Under the pieces are notes generated by a model that had not been told where the DNA came from, made no database searches, and saw only the letters and a program-made list of their open reading frames with translations. From the NCBI GenBank assembly GCA_022225965.2, contig JAKJXP020000046.1, positions 290,663 to 354,662 of the forward strand: a DNA stretch of 64,000 bases, read 5' to 3'. The stretch's first letter is position 1, and each line of letters starts with the position of its first letter. Source of the stretch: Diatrype stigma. Taxonomy: Eukaryota > Ascomycota > Sordariomycetes > Xylariales > Diatrypaceae. A program made the position numbers and the translations under genes. Positions 1 through 10,241 of this stretch are shown in pieces.

Positions 1-397
1 TACAGTGGTCTCAGGCGCTGAGTTACAGTGGTCTCAGGGCGCGAGCTACAGGTCTCGGGGCGCAAGCTACAGTGGTCTCGGTAGTGGTCTCGGTAGTGGT
101 CTCGGGGGTGACCTACAGTGGTCTCGTAGGTGCGCTACAGTGGTCTCAGGGCGCGGCCTACAGTGGTCTCGGGAATGCGCTACAGTGGTCTCGGGGGTGA
201 CCTACAGTGACTTTAGGCGCTGAGTTACAGTGGTCTTAGGCGCTGAGTTACAGTGGTCTCGGGGGCGCGCTATAGTGGTCTCGGGCGCTGAGTTACAATG
301 GTCTCGGGGTGGCCTACAGTGGTCTCGAGGGTGACCTACAGTGGTCTCAGGGCGCGAGCTACAGTGGTCTCAGGGCCTGAGTTCAGTGGTGGTCATT
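1..397. repeat. Minisatellite of about 22 bp units
   Basis: About 18-20 imperfect tandem copies of a unit built on TACAGTGGTCTC followed by a variable GGGxGCGxGC-type tail. Most copies contain GGTCTC. Copies differ mainly by transitions and small indels. The array continues off the left edge of the window. An open frame can be read through part of it, but it is only the repeat and not a gene. Confidence 0.9.
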
Positions 398-908
398 TTC
401 ACTGAGTCCACCAAAAGAGTGCGGAACTCGGGTTGGTTTGTATGGTTGTGAGTCGCTTTTTAAAAATTGCCATACAAATGGTTTTGTCGGAAAAAGGCTT
501 GGCGCGCACGAAGCCATCGGGTGGGCTGCCTGACCCAAGTGGGGTCGGTGGGTATATGGGTAAGTGCGGTAGAAGAAACCTGCTTACCACCGCCCAACCA
601 ACCAACCAATTACTGCGACCAACCAATTACTGCGACCAACCAATTACTGCGACCATACAACTCAACTGAACAAACAACTGCGACAAAACCACAAACTGCA
701 ACAAACCACATTCATTCACACTGGGCACTTGGGACTACCAACTGTGCACCAACACACATACTGCATTCGTGCACCCACTACTATACCTAGGTACCTAACG
801 ATACGCACATCCTACACTGTGTACCTACACAAACTACATACATTTGCGCACTCACTACTACTACTGATTGCGCACCTACACATACATAGTCAGTCTACCT
901 CTGCTACG
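398..908 (+). promoter_or_regulatory. 5' flank of the F-box gene, with short tandem repeats
   Basis: This is the upstream region of the F-box-like gene. It holds three tandem copies of an ACCAACCAATTACTGCG unit at about 597-650. The stretch at 571-650 is closely related to 3330-3380, upstream of the second F-box copy, so the duplication included promoter sequence. No convincing TATA box is seen. An in-frame ATG at 729 exists, but the paralogue aligns only from 909. Confidence 0.5.
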
Positions 909-2159
909 ATGGAGCAACTACCAACTGAGTTGAAGGCTATGGTGGCTGGCTTCGTGCCAGACCCTAAAAGCCTGATCAGTCTTGCATTAACCAACAAGAC
1001 ATTTCGGGCAATAGTCGAACAAGATGAGGCCAAGATCTGTACCAGTATATGCCATAGGCACTTCGGGCATGAGCTATTGCCGCTTGCCATGGCGGTACTT
1101 AGATCCAGGGAGTTCTTAGAGCCCCGCACCTACTATGGACAGCCGCAGCAACGCGTCCAGGATGATCGGGATGATGCAACACTGGTCGATGATCTCATGA
1201 ACTTCATCGACCTGCACTTCCGACACGAATGGCCCCTGGAGATGCAGATGGACATTAAACTCTGCACTTCGCTCTTTGATTTCGACAGCGTCGTAAGCAC
1301 CTACGCAACCAGTATTGCTGGGTTAGCTCTAGAGAACACCCCCGGGGTTAGCACGAAGCATATAGAGATCACTAGATCCGAAGCAACCCGTTTCCGCAAG
1401 TCACTATATATTACCGAACTTCTCCACAACCTCTTTCCGCGGGATCACATATCTCCCGCCGTAGTTTCAGCGCAGAGAGTAACGGCCTTGCAACCCGCGT
1501 GGCAGCACCTACTCACCCAGTTCGCTCCATGGGAGCTCCAGCAAGTTCGCTGCGCCAAGGACCTCCTTACTAGACACCTCATGAACGTGATTGCCTCAGA
1601 TGCCGCAAAGCACGGGCTGAAGCGGCCTCAGACGTACAACCTCTCGCTACGATCGTTTGTTTCGAACGAGGGGCTTATACACCTCAGCAAGCTAGAAACG
1701 CTGGGGGAGCGACTTGGTACCAAGAGCGCCTATGTGCAATTTAACCGCACAGCTCAGGGTCACCTAAGTAGCGACCAATGGCTGAGAATTCATGACACCA
1801 TCTGGCTGGAAGACGTCGGTGGGAATACCAGTCTCGATGCTACTGCTATCGTCGACCGATACCCAGAGTCGGAGAGCGGGCCACGAGATGCGTGGCTGCA
1901 CACCCTTTTGCAGAACGATGTGGAAGATCCCATGTTCGAAGAGTGCAGCATCTTATATTTCGCGTGTAACTATCACGCAGCCCGATGGGGGTATGCGTTC
2001 TGGGACCGCGCGAGGCTCAATACCATGGCCGGCGGTACGCTACCTACCACAGCACAGATGCTCGCTGTTAGCGATGTACAGGTCCCGACAGACGACTTCA
2101 TCTTCTATACGAACTTCAGGAGGGAGAAGGATTGCAGTTGTGGCCTCTATAAGTATTAG
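909..2159 (+). CDS. F-box-like protein, intact member of a local pair
   Basis: A single open exon codes 416 residues. The first 35 or so residues (LPTELKAMVAGF...LISLALTNKTFRAIV) look like an F-box, the module that docks substrate adaptors on Skp1 in SCF ubiquitin ligases. The remainder is helical and Trp/Asp-rich, with no leucine-rich or WD repeats that I recognise, so the target is unknown. The start at 909 was chosen because the paralogue at 3790 begins with the matching MESLPVELKAIVAGF. The C-terminus ends in a small Cys-rich tail (CSCGLYKY). The gene lies between minisatellite arrays and an AT-rich patch, an accessory setting. The F-box assignment rests on the N-terminal pattern only; such families are typically lineage-specific and fast evolving in filamentous fungi. 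Confidence 0.72.
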   Translation: MEQLPTELKAMVAGFVPDPKSLISLALTNKTFRAIVEQDEAKICTSICHRHFGHELLPLAMAVLRSREFLEPRTYYGQPQQRVQDDRDDATLVDDLMNFIDLHFRHEWPLEMQMDIKLCTSLFDFDSVVSTYATSIAGLALENTPGVSTKHIEITRSEATRFRKSLYITELLHNLFPRDHISPAVVSAQRVTALQPAWQHLLTQFAPWELQQVRCAKDLLTRHLMNVIASDAAKHGLKRPQTYNLSLRSFVSNEGLIHLSKLETLGERLGTKSAYVQFNRTAQGHLSSDQWLRIHDTIWLEDVGGNTSLDATAIVDRYPESESGPRDAWLHTLLQNDVEDPMFEECSILYFACNYHAARWGYAFWDRARLNTMAGGTLPTTAQMLAVSDVQVPTDDFIFYTNFRREKDCSCGLYKY

Positions 2160-2820
2160 GAGGAGGTCTGGGGAACAGTATGTCACCTGTATGAAGTGTA
2201 TATGATTATGAATGACAGGGCGGATAGCAGGTTAATGATTAATGATCAGGGGGTAATAGCATTACATAGCTATACTTATTTCTTAATAATAATTCCTAAT
2301 AATTAATAACTAATAACTTATTATATTTTCGTTTATAACGTGAGGCCCCTTTAAGCTTTTAAGAGCATAAGAGCCCGAGTTATGCATATAAGGGCCACTT
2401 CTTTCCCTTCCCACTTACTCCCTTTCGAGGTATGCTTATAGGGGACTGGCCACTTCCCTTCCTTCCCACCCACCCCCTCTCGAGGTATGCTTATAGGGGA
2501 CTGGCCACTTCCCCTTCCCCTTTCCATCCACCTTCCCTCGAGGTATGCGTATAGGGAACTAACAGGGAACTAACCACCCCCTTCCCACCCACTCCCATCG
2601 AGGTATGCGTATAAAGAACCGACCACCCCCCCTCGAAGTATGCGTATAGGGGCCACAGCCAGCCAGGGGGCTATAGCCGTTATATAGGTGCAGCAGCTAG
2701 CAATAGCTAGTGGTGGCTTTAAGTGGCTGTATGAGCTCTAGGTGGCTGTATGGGCTTAGGTGGCTGTATGGGCTGTATGGGCTGCGATTGGGCGCACCAT
2801 ATGGGTATGCTAAAGGTATG
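2160..2820. repeat. Tandem repeats of about 65 bp and a GGCTGTATG array
   Basis: From about 2396 to 2660 there are five imperfect copies of a unit containing CTCGAGGTATGC(T/G)TATAGGG followed by pyrimidine-rich spacer, with a period of about 60-70 bp. From about 2700 to 2795 there is a second short array of GGTGGCTGTATGGGCT. No gene is visible. Confidence 0.8.
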
Positions 2821-2829
2821 CGGTAAAAG

Positions 2830-3240
2830 CTTGGACCAACTTTATTAGCTTAAGTTCCTATTTAGGACGAGATTTATAGAAAAATTATTCGAAATAATAA
2901 CCCTTTATGAATTCTTAAAGCAATAAATGCTAAAACTAAAGTATTCGGCTAATTAAATAATAAAAAGTAAATTCTTAAGAAATTTACTTTTATAATTATA
3001 TTATATTTAAATATAAATTAAAAAACCTTTTATTTTCTTTTTTTTTCTTTAAATAATAATTGCAATAAAAACCTTAAAAACTTAATACTTAGTTAAATTA
3101 ATAATAATTAAGTAATTAAAATTAATTATAATATATATATCTTTATTATACTTTAATATTAAAGCATTTATGCATAACTTAAATAAATGAAAATAATAAA
3201 AAGTGAATGCCTATTGTTTCAGAGATGACTAAGGTATTAG
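2830..3240. other. AT-rich RIP-like patch between the F-box copies
   Basis: About 400 bp of strongly AT-rich sequence, nearly free of CpA and TpG, sits between GC-balanced flanks. It resembles the large block at 39.7-55.6 kb and is probably a small RIP-mutated transposon fragment. No coding signal is readable. Confidence 0.6.
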
Positions 3241-3329
3241 TCATCTCCCAGTTACTACCGTAACATCTAGGATCCACACCTTTACCTTATTAACTGTATT
3301 CACTTCCTAGCTTTACTGCTAGGATCCAC

Positions 3330-3700
3330 AGAAGAAACCTGCTTACCACCCTCCAACCAACCAATTACTGCGACCATCTTACAACAACTCAACCAAACAC
3401 CTGCGACAAAACTACGACCAACTACACCCACCACGCTCATTTCCACATACTGCAAACCTTCATACAGAGGTATCGCATACTTACATTTCTGCAAACCTGC
3501 GCACCTAGATTGCTGCAAACCTGCACACCTATCTTCTTTATGAAAACCTGCGCACACATACGTTGCTGCAAACCTGCATATCTACTACTTACTGCAAACC
3601 TGCGCGCACCCGACATACGCCGCTGCAAACCTGCACATCTAATTACTACAAACCTGCGCATACTTACATTGCTGCAAACCTGCATACATACATAATCTCC
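3330..3700. repeat. Duplicated upstream segment and TGCAAACCTGC minisatellite
   Basis: 3330-3380 repeats the sequence found at 571-650 upstream of the first F-box gene. It is followed at about 3440-3690 by roughly nine imperfect copies of a unit with the core TGCAAACCTGC(G/A)CA, period about 20-32 bp. Short frames here on both strands are artefacts of the repeat. Confidence 0.8.
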
Positions 3701-3789
3701 ACACCACCCGCATTACTTGCATACCTCCTATCTCCTATACGCCCACACACTAGGTGCTATATACTACTACCAGCTACCTACCCAGCAAC

Positions 3790-5041
3790 ATGGAGTCTCT
3801 CCCGGTTGAGCTAAAAGCCATCGTGGCGGGCTTTTCGCCAGATCCCCAGTCTCTCGTCAACCTGGCATTGTCTTGTAAGACATTCTACTCCATCATCCGA
3901 CGAGATGAGGATAGAGTCCGCGGCAATATCTGCCATAGGAAGTTCGGGAGCGAGTTTCTACCACTTGCAATCGCAGTGCTTGAGTCCGGACAACTGTTAG
4001 GGCCCCGTAGGATATACGGAGAGCTACGGCAGCTAGTCCCAGATGCGACTGTTGAGAATGTTGTCAAGTTTATTGATTTACATTTCCCAGACGAGTATCC
4101 CGCGCGCCTGGCGCTTAATCACAAAGACTGCATGGCGCTCTTCCGATTCGACGGCATAGTCGATACCTATGCAACGGCTATTGCCGAGGAAGCAGTGCAG
4201 AAAACACCCGGCGGCGGCACGAGCTTCATGGGCATCACGGAGACAGAGACGACCCGTATCCGCAAGTCGCTCTACCTTACCGAGCTTGACCGCAACTTGT
4301 TCCTTCCGGACTATAATTCCCCGGGAGCTCTTGTCGGCCATAATAATACAGCCTACGAACCGGCATGGCAGCACCTGCTGACTAAATTCGCTCCGTGGGA
4401 GCTTCAGCAGCTCCCTTGCACCAAGGTTCTTCTGGCCCAGTACGTTCAGAAGGTCATGGCCTCGGACGCTGCAAACCAGAAGCAGAAGCAGCCTCATAAT
4501 AATGCCATCAACAATATCTTTCTACGGGCGTTCGTCGGTAATGAGGGGCTGGCAGCTCTGAGCGCAATGGAGGGACTGGGTGAGCAATGTGCCACCCAGC
4601 ACTCCTTCCAACAATTCATGAAAATGGTCATAGCACGTCGTCGCCGGCGACCCATGGCATAAGATTCACGACAGCATGTGGCTCGATGAAGCCAATGGTG
4701 ATACCAACCTCGATGCCACCGCCGTCCTAGCCAAATACCCCGAGCTAGAGAGCGGACTGCGCGATGGGTGGCTCCATACCATGCTACAGAATTTTGTCGA
4801 CGAGGACATGTTCGGGCAAAGTAGCACATTGTGCTTCTCATGCGATTTCCATGCAGCGGAATGGGGGTGGGCATTTTGGGACCGTGCTAGGCTGAACATT
4901 ATCGCCCGGGGTACCCTCCCTATTGCGGAACAAATGCTTTCCGTTGGGAACGTCCAAGTCACAACGAGATAGTTGAGGGACGAGGCCAGGTTTAGGAATG
5001 AGAGGAACTGCGGCTGTGAGACTGACGACCTCGATTATTAA
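3790..5041 (+). pseudogene. Disrupted paralogue of the F-box-like gene
   Basis: Homologous over its whole length to the gene at 909-2159: same F-box-like start, and shared blocks such as AWQHLLT(K/Q)FAPWELQQ, LDATA(V/I) and FWDRARLN. Two lesions break it. Around 4620-4660 the frame shifts by one, so the upstream frame ends at 4660-4662 (TAA) while the homology resumes in another frame from about 4650. At 4970-4972 an in-frame TAG precedes the last 23 codons, after which homology to the paralogue's Cys-rich tail continues to TAA at 5039-5041. No GT...AG intron explains the shift. The sequence is otherwise well preserved, so loss is recent, or one lesion is a base-calling error. A truncated 290-residue product could still be made. 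Confidence 0.75.
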
Positions 5042-5371
5042 ACCGAGTGTCAATGTATGGCTTAGAGGGAAGGGGGGATAAGGGAAGAGGAAGGGGGGTG
5101 GAGATGGATGGGCACCAAGTTGCTGATTGACGGGTGCCATTATTATGGTCATACTCAATGTTTAATATTTGATGATTAATGACTAATGGTAGCTTTGTTT
5201 CCTAGATTTGCCTAGTAAGAATCAATTCATATCTTACTATATGTGGTGAGACTTAGGTATTTCTTATGCTTCGTCAAGCTTAATATAATGTCACTGCTGC
5301 GGCAACACAACATGTCTTGGTCTCAATTCAAGACGGTCATGTGTGTTGCCTAGCTAGATTCATCAACAGCC
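5042..5371. other. Intergenic, no feature seen
   Basis: This is the 3' flank of the broken F-box copy. It contains a purine-rich G-run at about 5068-5100. I see no gene or repeat beyond that. Confidence 0.5.
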
Positions 5372-5656
5372 GTTCAATATGACCTACGGGTGGCTTGTTG
5401 CAGTATGGTTGCTAGCTACCTACCTCTCCACTGAGCTACCGATGCTTCTGCCGGGAGTTGATCGGGCATACGACCAGAATCTACAGGTTAACCAATTCTA
5501 TGATCTATAGTACGATCCATAGTATGTAAGTTGGTTAGCTCGTAGTTTAGATTCTAGTCTTTTGTTCGGTTAACCCCCGGCAGAAGTACCGGTGGCTCAT
5601 TGTATGAGTAGCTGGCACAAGCATCGTCGTAGCAGCCAACCTGCAGGCTATTGAGG
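5372..5656. mobile_element. Palindromic MITE-like element with RIP-type mismatches
   Basis: The two halves are imperfect inverted copies of about 140 bp. The best-matching part pairs 5429-5455 (CACTGAGCTACCGATGCTTCT...) with the reverse complement of 5577-5602. Weaker pairing extends out to about 5372 and 5656 and in to a centre near 5510. Many mismatches between arms are C/T or G/A transitions. There is no coding capacity. It looks like a foldback or MITE-type DNA element; no clear target-site duplication was found, so the limits are approximate. Confidence 0.6.
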
Positions 5657-8003
5657 TATATAATCGTAACACGGCCACAGCTAAGTTAGCAGCGGCAGAG
5701 CCAGTTTGCTCCCATGCCTAGGTAATACAAGTTAGGTGACTAATAAAGTAGTTGACGACATCTAATACAACGTAGCTACGAAGTAAGTCATGTAGTTATA
5801 TAGCTTCGTAGATACCCCGAGTCGTCTTTCAGCAGGTCGAGCTGGAGAATCACCACGGTAGGGCACGGGGCTTACCGTGACGTATCAATCTACTTGACTG
5901 TAACCTGCCTGTCTGAAACTCGAGTCGCTTCACGAGATCATTCGGTCTAGTAGGTATTGAGACTTCTCCTGGAAGGCATAAGCAGCGGTATAGTAGTGCG
6001 GAAAAAGAAACAGCTAAGCATGATGTAGCCTTTGATGTGAAGGCCTCATCAAGCTTCCCTGTGTCCTGACTAAGCAGTAGTTAGATCTCTGCCGCTTTCT
6101 ATCAAGTCCTCCAGTATCTCCAGTCGATGCTGACCCCAGAGTGGCTCGTTGCCATGTAGATAGAATAGGGCATCAAAGAACTGCTTCGACACTGCCTCTG
6201 AGGTCAGGGCAGCTTCCTTTTCAGCCAGCCCTTCCTCCGACTTATGTAGCTCTCTCTAGAAGCCGGCTTTCCTCCAGTCCGGATTCATCAGCCACACTGA
6301 TCATCGTGGCCGAGTCTGCGGTATCAGTCTTGTTCGCCCGTCCCACACGCTCTCCAACCCATTTCTCGCACCATCATCTCGATCGCGGCGAGGAGCACTC
6401 TGTAGGCCAGCGGCGGGTTTGCAGGGTAGACTCTAGGCTCAGGTACGATTGGAATGTCATGGGTCCTTCGCTTGCGCTTTATCTCGATGAAGCGGTATTC
6501 TTACAGTAACGTTAAGGGAACCATTGCTTCCCTCTTACTATTTTTCATCCTTCCTCCGTCATCGATGCACGTAATCAGTACTCGAGGCAGCACGTATGTG
6601 CTTGCCGTAACCCAGTAACATTGTTTTTCTCTCTTCTTTTTATATTTTTAGTTTTCATCTCCTTCTTTTCCCTTTTACCCTGATACAATATTCCATTTAC
6701 TAGATAGATGTTACCATGTCCCTAAGGGCCTGTTTCTCTCACTTTAACTCGCCCCTATTATAGGCCATTTGCCTTAGTTTCCCGGTGTATATAATCCTTA
6801 CCTATTCTCGAAGCAGTAGTAGCCCAGCTTCTTTTCTTCATTTCTTCTGTAGCTTCATAAAGACAGTATCTGGACAATTACCTTTCTTTCTATTGCGTGC
6901 TGTAAGTGTGACAAGGGCTTGTAGGGCTTGGAACGTATAGAACAAATCAGCTTATAATTTTGTATGGTCTCAAGGAGCGTACTGAAGAGCTAAGATCTAG
7001 GAGACGTCGAAGGGAATTCGACGGAGTATTTATATACAGCAATTTGTAAGTACGTATCAGTACGTATCCTTTGTTTCCAGCTTCCGCGGCTTCCGCTGTT
7101 ATAACCCCAATGGCTATATTAGGCAGGAGTGCATTCCAATACTTCCTGCAGCAAGGGATGAGGTGCATTCCAATACATCCTGCAGTTGGTGATAACTGCA
7201 GTTGTTGTTGGTCCGGAATGCCCCCGTGTGACAGTAAGGCTGCAAACCTTCATAGTTCCACCCCTTCTTCTCATAGCTAGACAAGTATCTGTGTTGGATC
7301 TTTGAGCCATTGGTTACAATTTACGTACCATTCCATAGATATAGCCAACAAGCTCCTAAGCTCTAGACAGATCCTTGTCTGAGATAATTCAAACACGTCA
7401 CCCCTGTCATATTGTATACTACACTACGTAATAAGTAACTGATAACCCGTGCTGTTTACTCGCTATACCTTATTACCTGCTACCGGGTAACTCCAGCAGT
7501 CTGTCCTTGTCCTAACCCACCCACAGTGATATAGTGGTTGCCCCTGACTATACTTCCCCAGTATGGAATGCTAGGCTCTAGCCATCGCCCTTGAAATCCC
7601 AATTAAGCCGCGACAGCAGAATACACCTAGCCCTAAGGAAAAGATGGTAGCTTTGCACTTTTTAGCAGTACATGCTTATTCATGATTCCACGCAGATTAA
7701 TGCTTTCGAACTTAGAAAATCGACAATACGAGTAGTCGGGTTGTTTTGCACCTTCGCAGCTCAGGCAAGCTCGAGAGAGCTTACCCGCCACTCTAAGATA
7801 GGGGACATTTGCGATAAGATAAAGAGACCCAAGATAAACACCTCTCAATTATACCCGCGGAAATCATCCACTAACTTACCGTAATTATGTCAAGTGAGCT
7901 TCACTCAAAACATTCCCATCCGTGACTATGTGAGGAATTCCGACCGACTGGACTCCTTCCATTTTCTTCCCAACTCACTCACCATTGGGCATCGCACACC
8001 TTG
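5657..8003. other. Intergenic region with decayed sequence
   Basis: 2.3 kb without an intact gene. It holds a short protein-like fragment on the minus strand at 6324-6500 (listed separately) and a 22-bp direct duplication (TGCATTCCAATAC(T/A)TCCTGCAG at about 7130-7151 and 7163-7184). Short frames elsewhere lack coding character. The last 300 bp or so are presumably the QRI7 promoter; no TATA box is obvious. Confidence 0.5.
6324..6500 (-). pseudogene. Isolated protein-like fragment, probable gene or transposon relic
   Basis: One frame of 58 codons reads as normal protein: it starts EYRFIEIKRKRRTHDIPIV, continues through a Pro-rich segment into LAYRVLLAAIEMMVREMGW, and ends at TGA (6324-6326). 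A stop lies directly upstream. Nearby minus-strand frames around 6090-6230 also give protein-like stretches separated by stops and frame changes. I do not recognise the family. Confidence 0.35.
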
Positions 8004-9797
8004 ATGAGCGCATCGTCATGGCGGTGCCTTTCACGGCCATGCGTCCAGTCGGCCGCGGCGACGCATAGCTTCCTGCTCCGACCGTCCTCTGCTACTCTAC
8101 CCTACCACCACCACCACCACCACCACCACCACCACCACCACCACCACCACCACCACCACCGCCCTCGCTCAAGCTTCAATCTCTTACAGAGGAGCTCGGA
8201 TTCGTCTGTATCCACCACCACCGCCACCGCCAAGACCCTCCTCACCCTCGCGATCGAGACCTCGTGCGACGACACGTGCGTCGCCATCCTCGAGAAACTC
8301 CCGTTCTCCTCCGGCGCGCGCCTGCACTTCAACGAGAAGATCACCTCGGACAACCGCGAGTTTCGGGGCGTGCACCCGCTGACATCCGTCGTGTCGCACA
8401 CGGCGAACCTCGCGCCGCTCGTCGAGAAGGCCCTGCGGGCGCTGCCGTTGGCCGGGAAGCATGACGAGCATTGTCGTATTGCGAATGGCGAGGAGGGGGA
8501 GGCAAAGACCAAGACAGAGGCAGGGGCAGACGTCCTCTGGGTAGACGGCCGACCCCGGCGAAAGCCCGACTTCATCGCGGTCACGCGCGGGCCCGGGATG
8601 ACGTCGAACCTGTCGACGGGGCTCAACACAGCCAAGGGGCTCGCCGTGGCCTGGGGCGTGCCGCTGGTCGGCGTGCACCACATGCAGGCGCACGCGCTGA
8701 CGCCGCGGCTCGTCGCGGCGCTCGAGAAGGGGAAGGGGGGCGAGCGCGACGACAGCAAAGCCAAGGAGGAGGAGGGAGAGGGAAGGGCAGACGGCGAAGA
8801 AGAAGAAAACGACCCGGCGTTCCCCTTCCTCTCGCTCCTCGTCTCGGGGGGACACACCCTGCTCGTGCACTCGCGGTCGCTGACCTCGCACGCCATCCTG
8901 GCCCAGGCCATGAACATCGCCATCGGTGACATGCTGGACAAGTGCGCGCGGGTCATCCTGCCGGCCGAGTACCTGTCTTCTCCTTCTGTCTCCTCTCCTT
9001 CCCCTTCCTCCCCTAGCGACAGCAGCAGCACCGGAAGCGTCATGTACGGCGCTCTTCTGGAGAAGTTCGTGTTTCCCGACGATATTACTACTGCTGACCA
9101 CGACAAATACGAGTACGTGCCACCCGCGCGGCGCGCCGACGAGATCCTGCCCTTCGACTCGGGCCTCGGCTGGGCCCTGACGCCGCCGCTGTCCGGCACG
9201 ACGGCCATGGCGTACGACTTCGCGGGGTTCAACAGCCAGGTGCAGCGCGCGGTGGAGGACAGGCCCGCCGACAGCAGCATGGGCGTCGAGGAGCGGCGGC
9301 TGCTAGGGCGCCACGCCATGCGCCTCGCGTTCGAGCACCTCGTCAGCCGGCTGCTCTTCGCGCTGCGGGATCTGCGTCGGCAGCAGCCGCGTAGAGACGG
9401 ACGCGGAAACGGAAACGAAGAAACAGAAGAAGTCAAGACCGTCGTTGTCTCGGGCGGCGTCGCCAGCAATAGGTACCTGATGCACATCCTGCGCGCGACG
9501 CTGGCGGCGCGCGGGTTCGGGAGCCTGCGCGTGGTGGCGCCGCCGCCGGCGCTGTGCACGGACAACGCGGCCATGATCGCCTGGGCCGGCGCCGAGATGT
9601 TCGAGGCCGGCTGGCGGACCGACATGGACGTCCTGGCGATCCGGAAGTGGCCGCTGGAATCGGAGTCGGGTTCGGATTCGCAGGGCGCAGGAGGAGAAGC
9701 CGGAGAGGACGGCGGCAATGGCATCCTGGGGGTCGGCGGCTGGCGGAGGATAGACGCGGGATTCAAGTCGAGGGCAATGAAGACACATGAATTATGA
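8004..9797 (+). CDS. QRI7: Mitochondrial tRNA N6-threonylcarbamoyladenosine synthase (Qri7/OSGEPL1, TsaD/Kae1 family)
   Basis: A single exon of 597 residues. Members of this family form t6A at position 37 of ANN-decoding tRNAs in mitochondria. Hallmarks: LAIETSCDDT at about 82-91, the metal-binding HHMQAH motif, LVSGGHTLL, VVSGGVASNRYLM, and CTDNAAMIAW near the C-terminus. The N-terminal 80 residues are Arg/Ser-rich and acid-poor, as expected of a mitochondrial presequence, but include 18 consecutive His encoded by a pure CAC run (8106-8159). Two insertions lengthen it relative to yeast Qri7 (about 400 residues): an E/K-rich block after the HHMQAH motif and a Ser/Pro block before MYGALLEKF. 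The first in-frame ATG is 8004. It is convergent with PRE2. A long antisense frame across the gene is a codon-bias shadow. Confidence 0.93.
   Translation: MSASSWRCLSRPCVQSAAATHSFLLRPSSATLPYHHHHHHHHHHHHHHHHHHRPRSSFNLLQRSSDSSVSTTTATAKTLLTLAIETSCDDTCVAILEKLPFSSGARLHFNEKITSDNREFRGVHPLTSVVSHTANLAPLVEKALRALPLAGKHDEHCRIANGEEGEAKTKTEAGADVLWVDGRPRRKPDFIAVTRGPGMTSNLSTGLNTAKGLAVAWGVPLVGVHHMQAHALTPRLVAALEKGKGGERDDSKAKEEEGEGRADGEEEENDPAFPFLSLLVSGGHTLLVHSRSLTSHAILAQAMNIAIGDMLDKCARVILPAEYLSSPSVSSPSPSSPSDSSSTGSVMYGALLEKFVFPDDITTADHDKYEYVPPARRADEILPFDSGLGWALTPPLSGTTAMAYDFAGFNSQVQRAVEDRPADSSMGVEERRLLGRHAMRLAFEHLVSRLLFALRDLRRQQPRRDGRGNGNEETEEVKTVVVSGGVASNRYLMHILRATLAARGFGSLRVVAPPPALCTDNAAMIAWAGAEMFEAGWRTDMDVLAIRKWPLESESGSDSQGAGGEAGEDGGNGILGVGGWRRIDAGFKSRAMKTHEL
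8106..8159 (+). repeat. Perfect CAC trinucleotide run coding polyhistidine
   Basis: Eighteen uninterrupted CAC codons (8106-8159), with ACC-phase flanks at both ends. It lies inside the presequence of the Qri7 homologue. Length variation would keep the frame. Confidence 0.95.
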
Positions 9798-10241
9798 TAA
9801 TAACGCTGCAGATTTGGTTGATTGGTAACTATGTCATCTATTCATGAACCACCGCCGTTGGATTGTTACTATGCCTGGTTGGAAGCAAGCAACGTGTACG
9901 TTACGTATAATCACCTATGTATGCAAGCTCACGAAGACATGAAATGGCGACGCAGGCTTTTGCTTCTGCTCCCTCAACCAATATATTCGTCAATGTTGTA
10001 TTTCATTACTTGGTCAATTCATTCCCAGGCTACTTTGCGTGACTGTCCTGCCTGCCCAGGCAAGCAAGCAGGTGGATAACCTAATGATAGTTCTATGAAT
10101 CTGAGCTTGGCTAGCTCAGCTGCCCAGTCTGTCCATATGGGCTTAACTCATGATCCACCCGCGACTGGTGACTATTGGGCCTATTTTTTTTTTTTTTCAC
10201 GCATCCCATCTAGAAGAAGCATGCGGTAGACCTCTTCTTTT
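9798..10241. other. Convergent 3' intergenic region of QRI7 and PRE2
   Basis: 444 bp between two stop codons. It contains a 15-T homopolymer at about 10183-10197. On the PRE2 strand this is an A-run just past its stop. No further gene is seen. Confidence 0.6.

Noticed and set aside
6141..6509. 122-codon plus-strand frame in the intergenic region
   Set aside because: Ser/Arg/Pro-rich without domains; the opposite strand reads as a more natural protein fragment.
8102..9766. 554-codon antisense frame over QRI7, starting with a poly-Trp run
   Set aside because: It is the complement of a GC-rich conserved gene with strong third-position bias; no domain is recognisable, and the Trp run is only the reverse of the CAC repeat.
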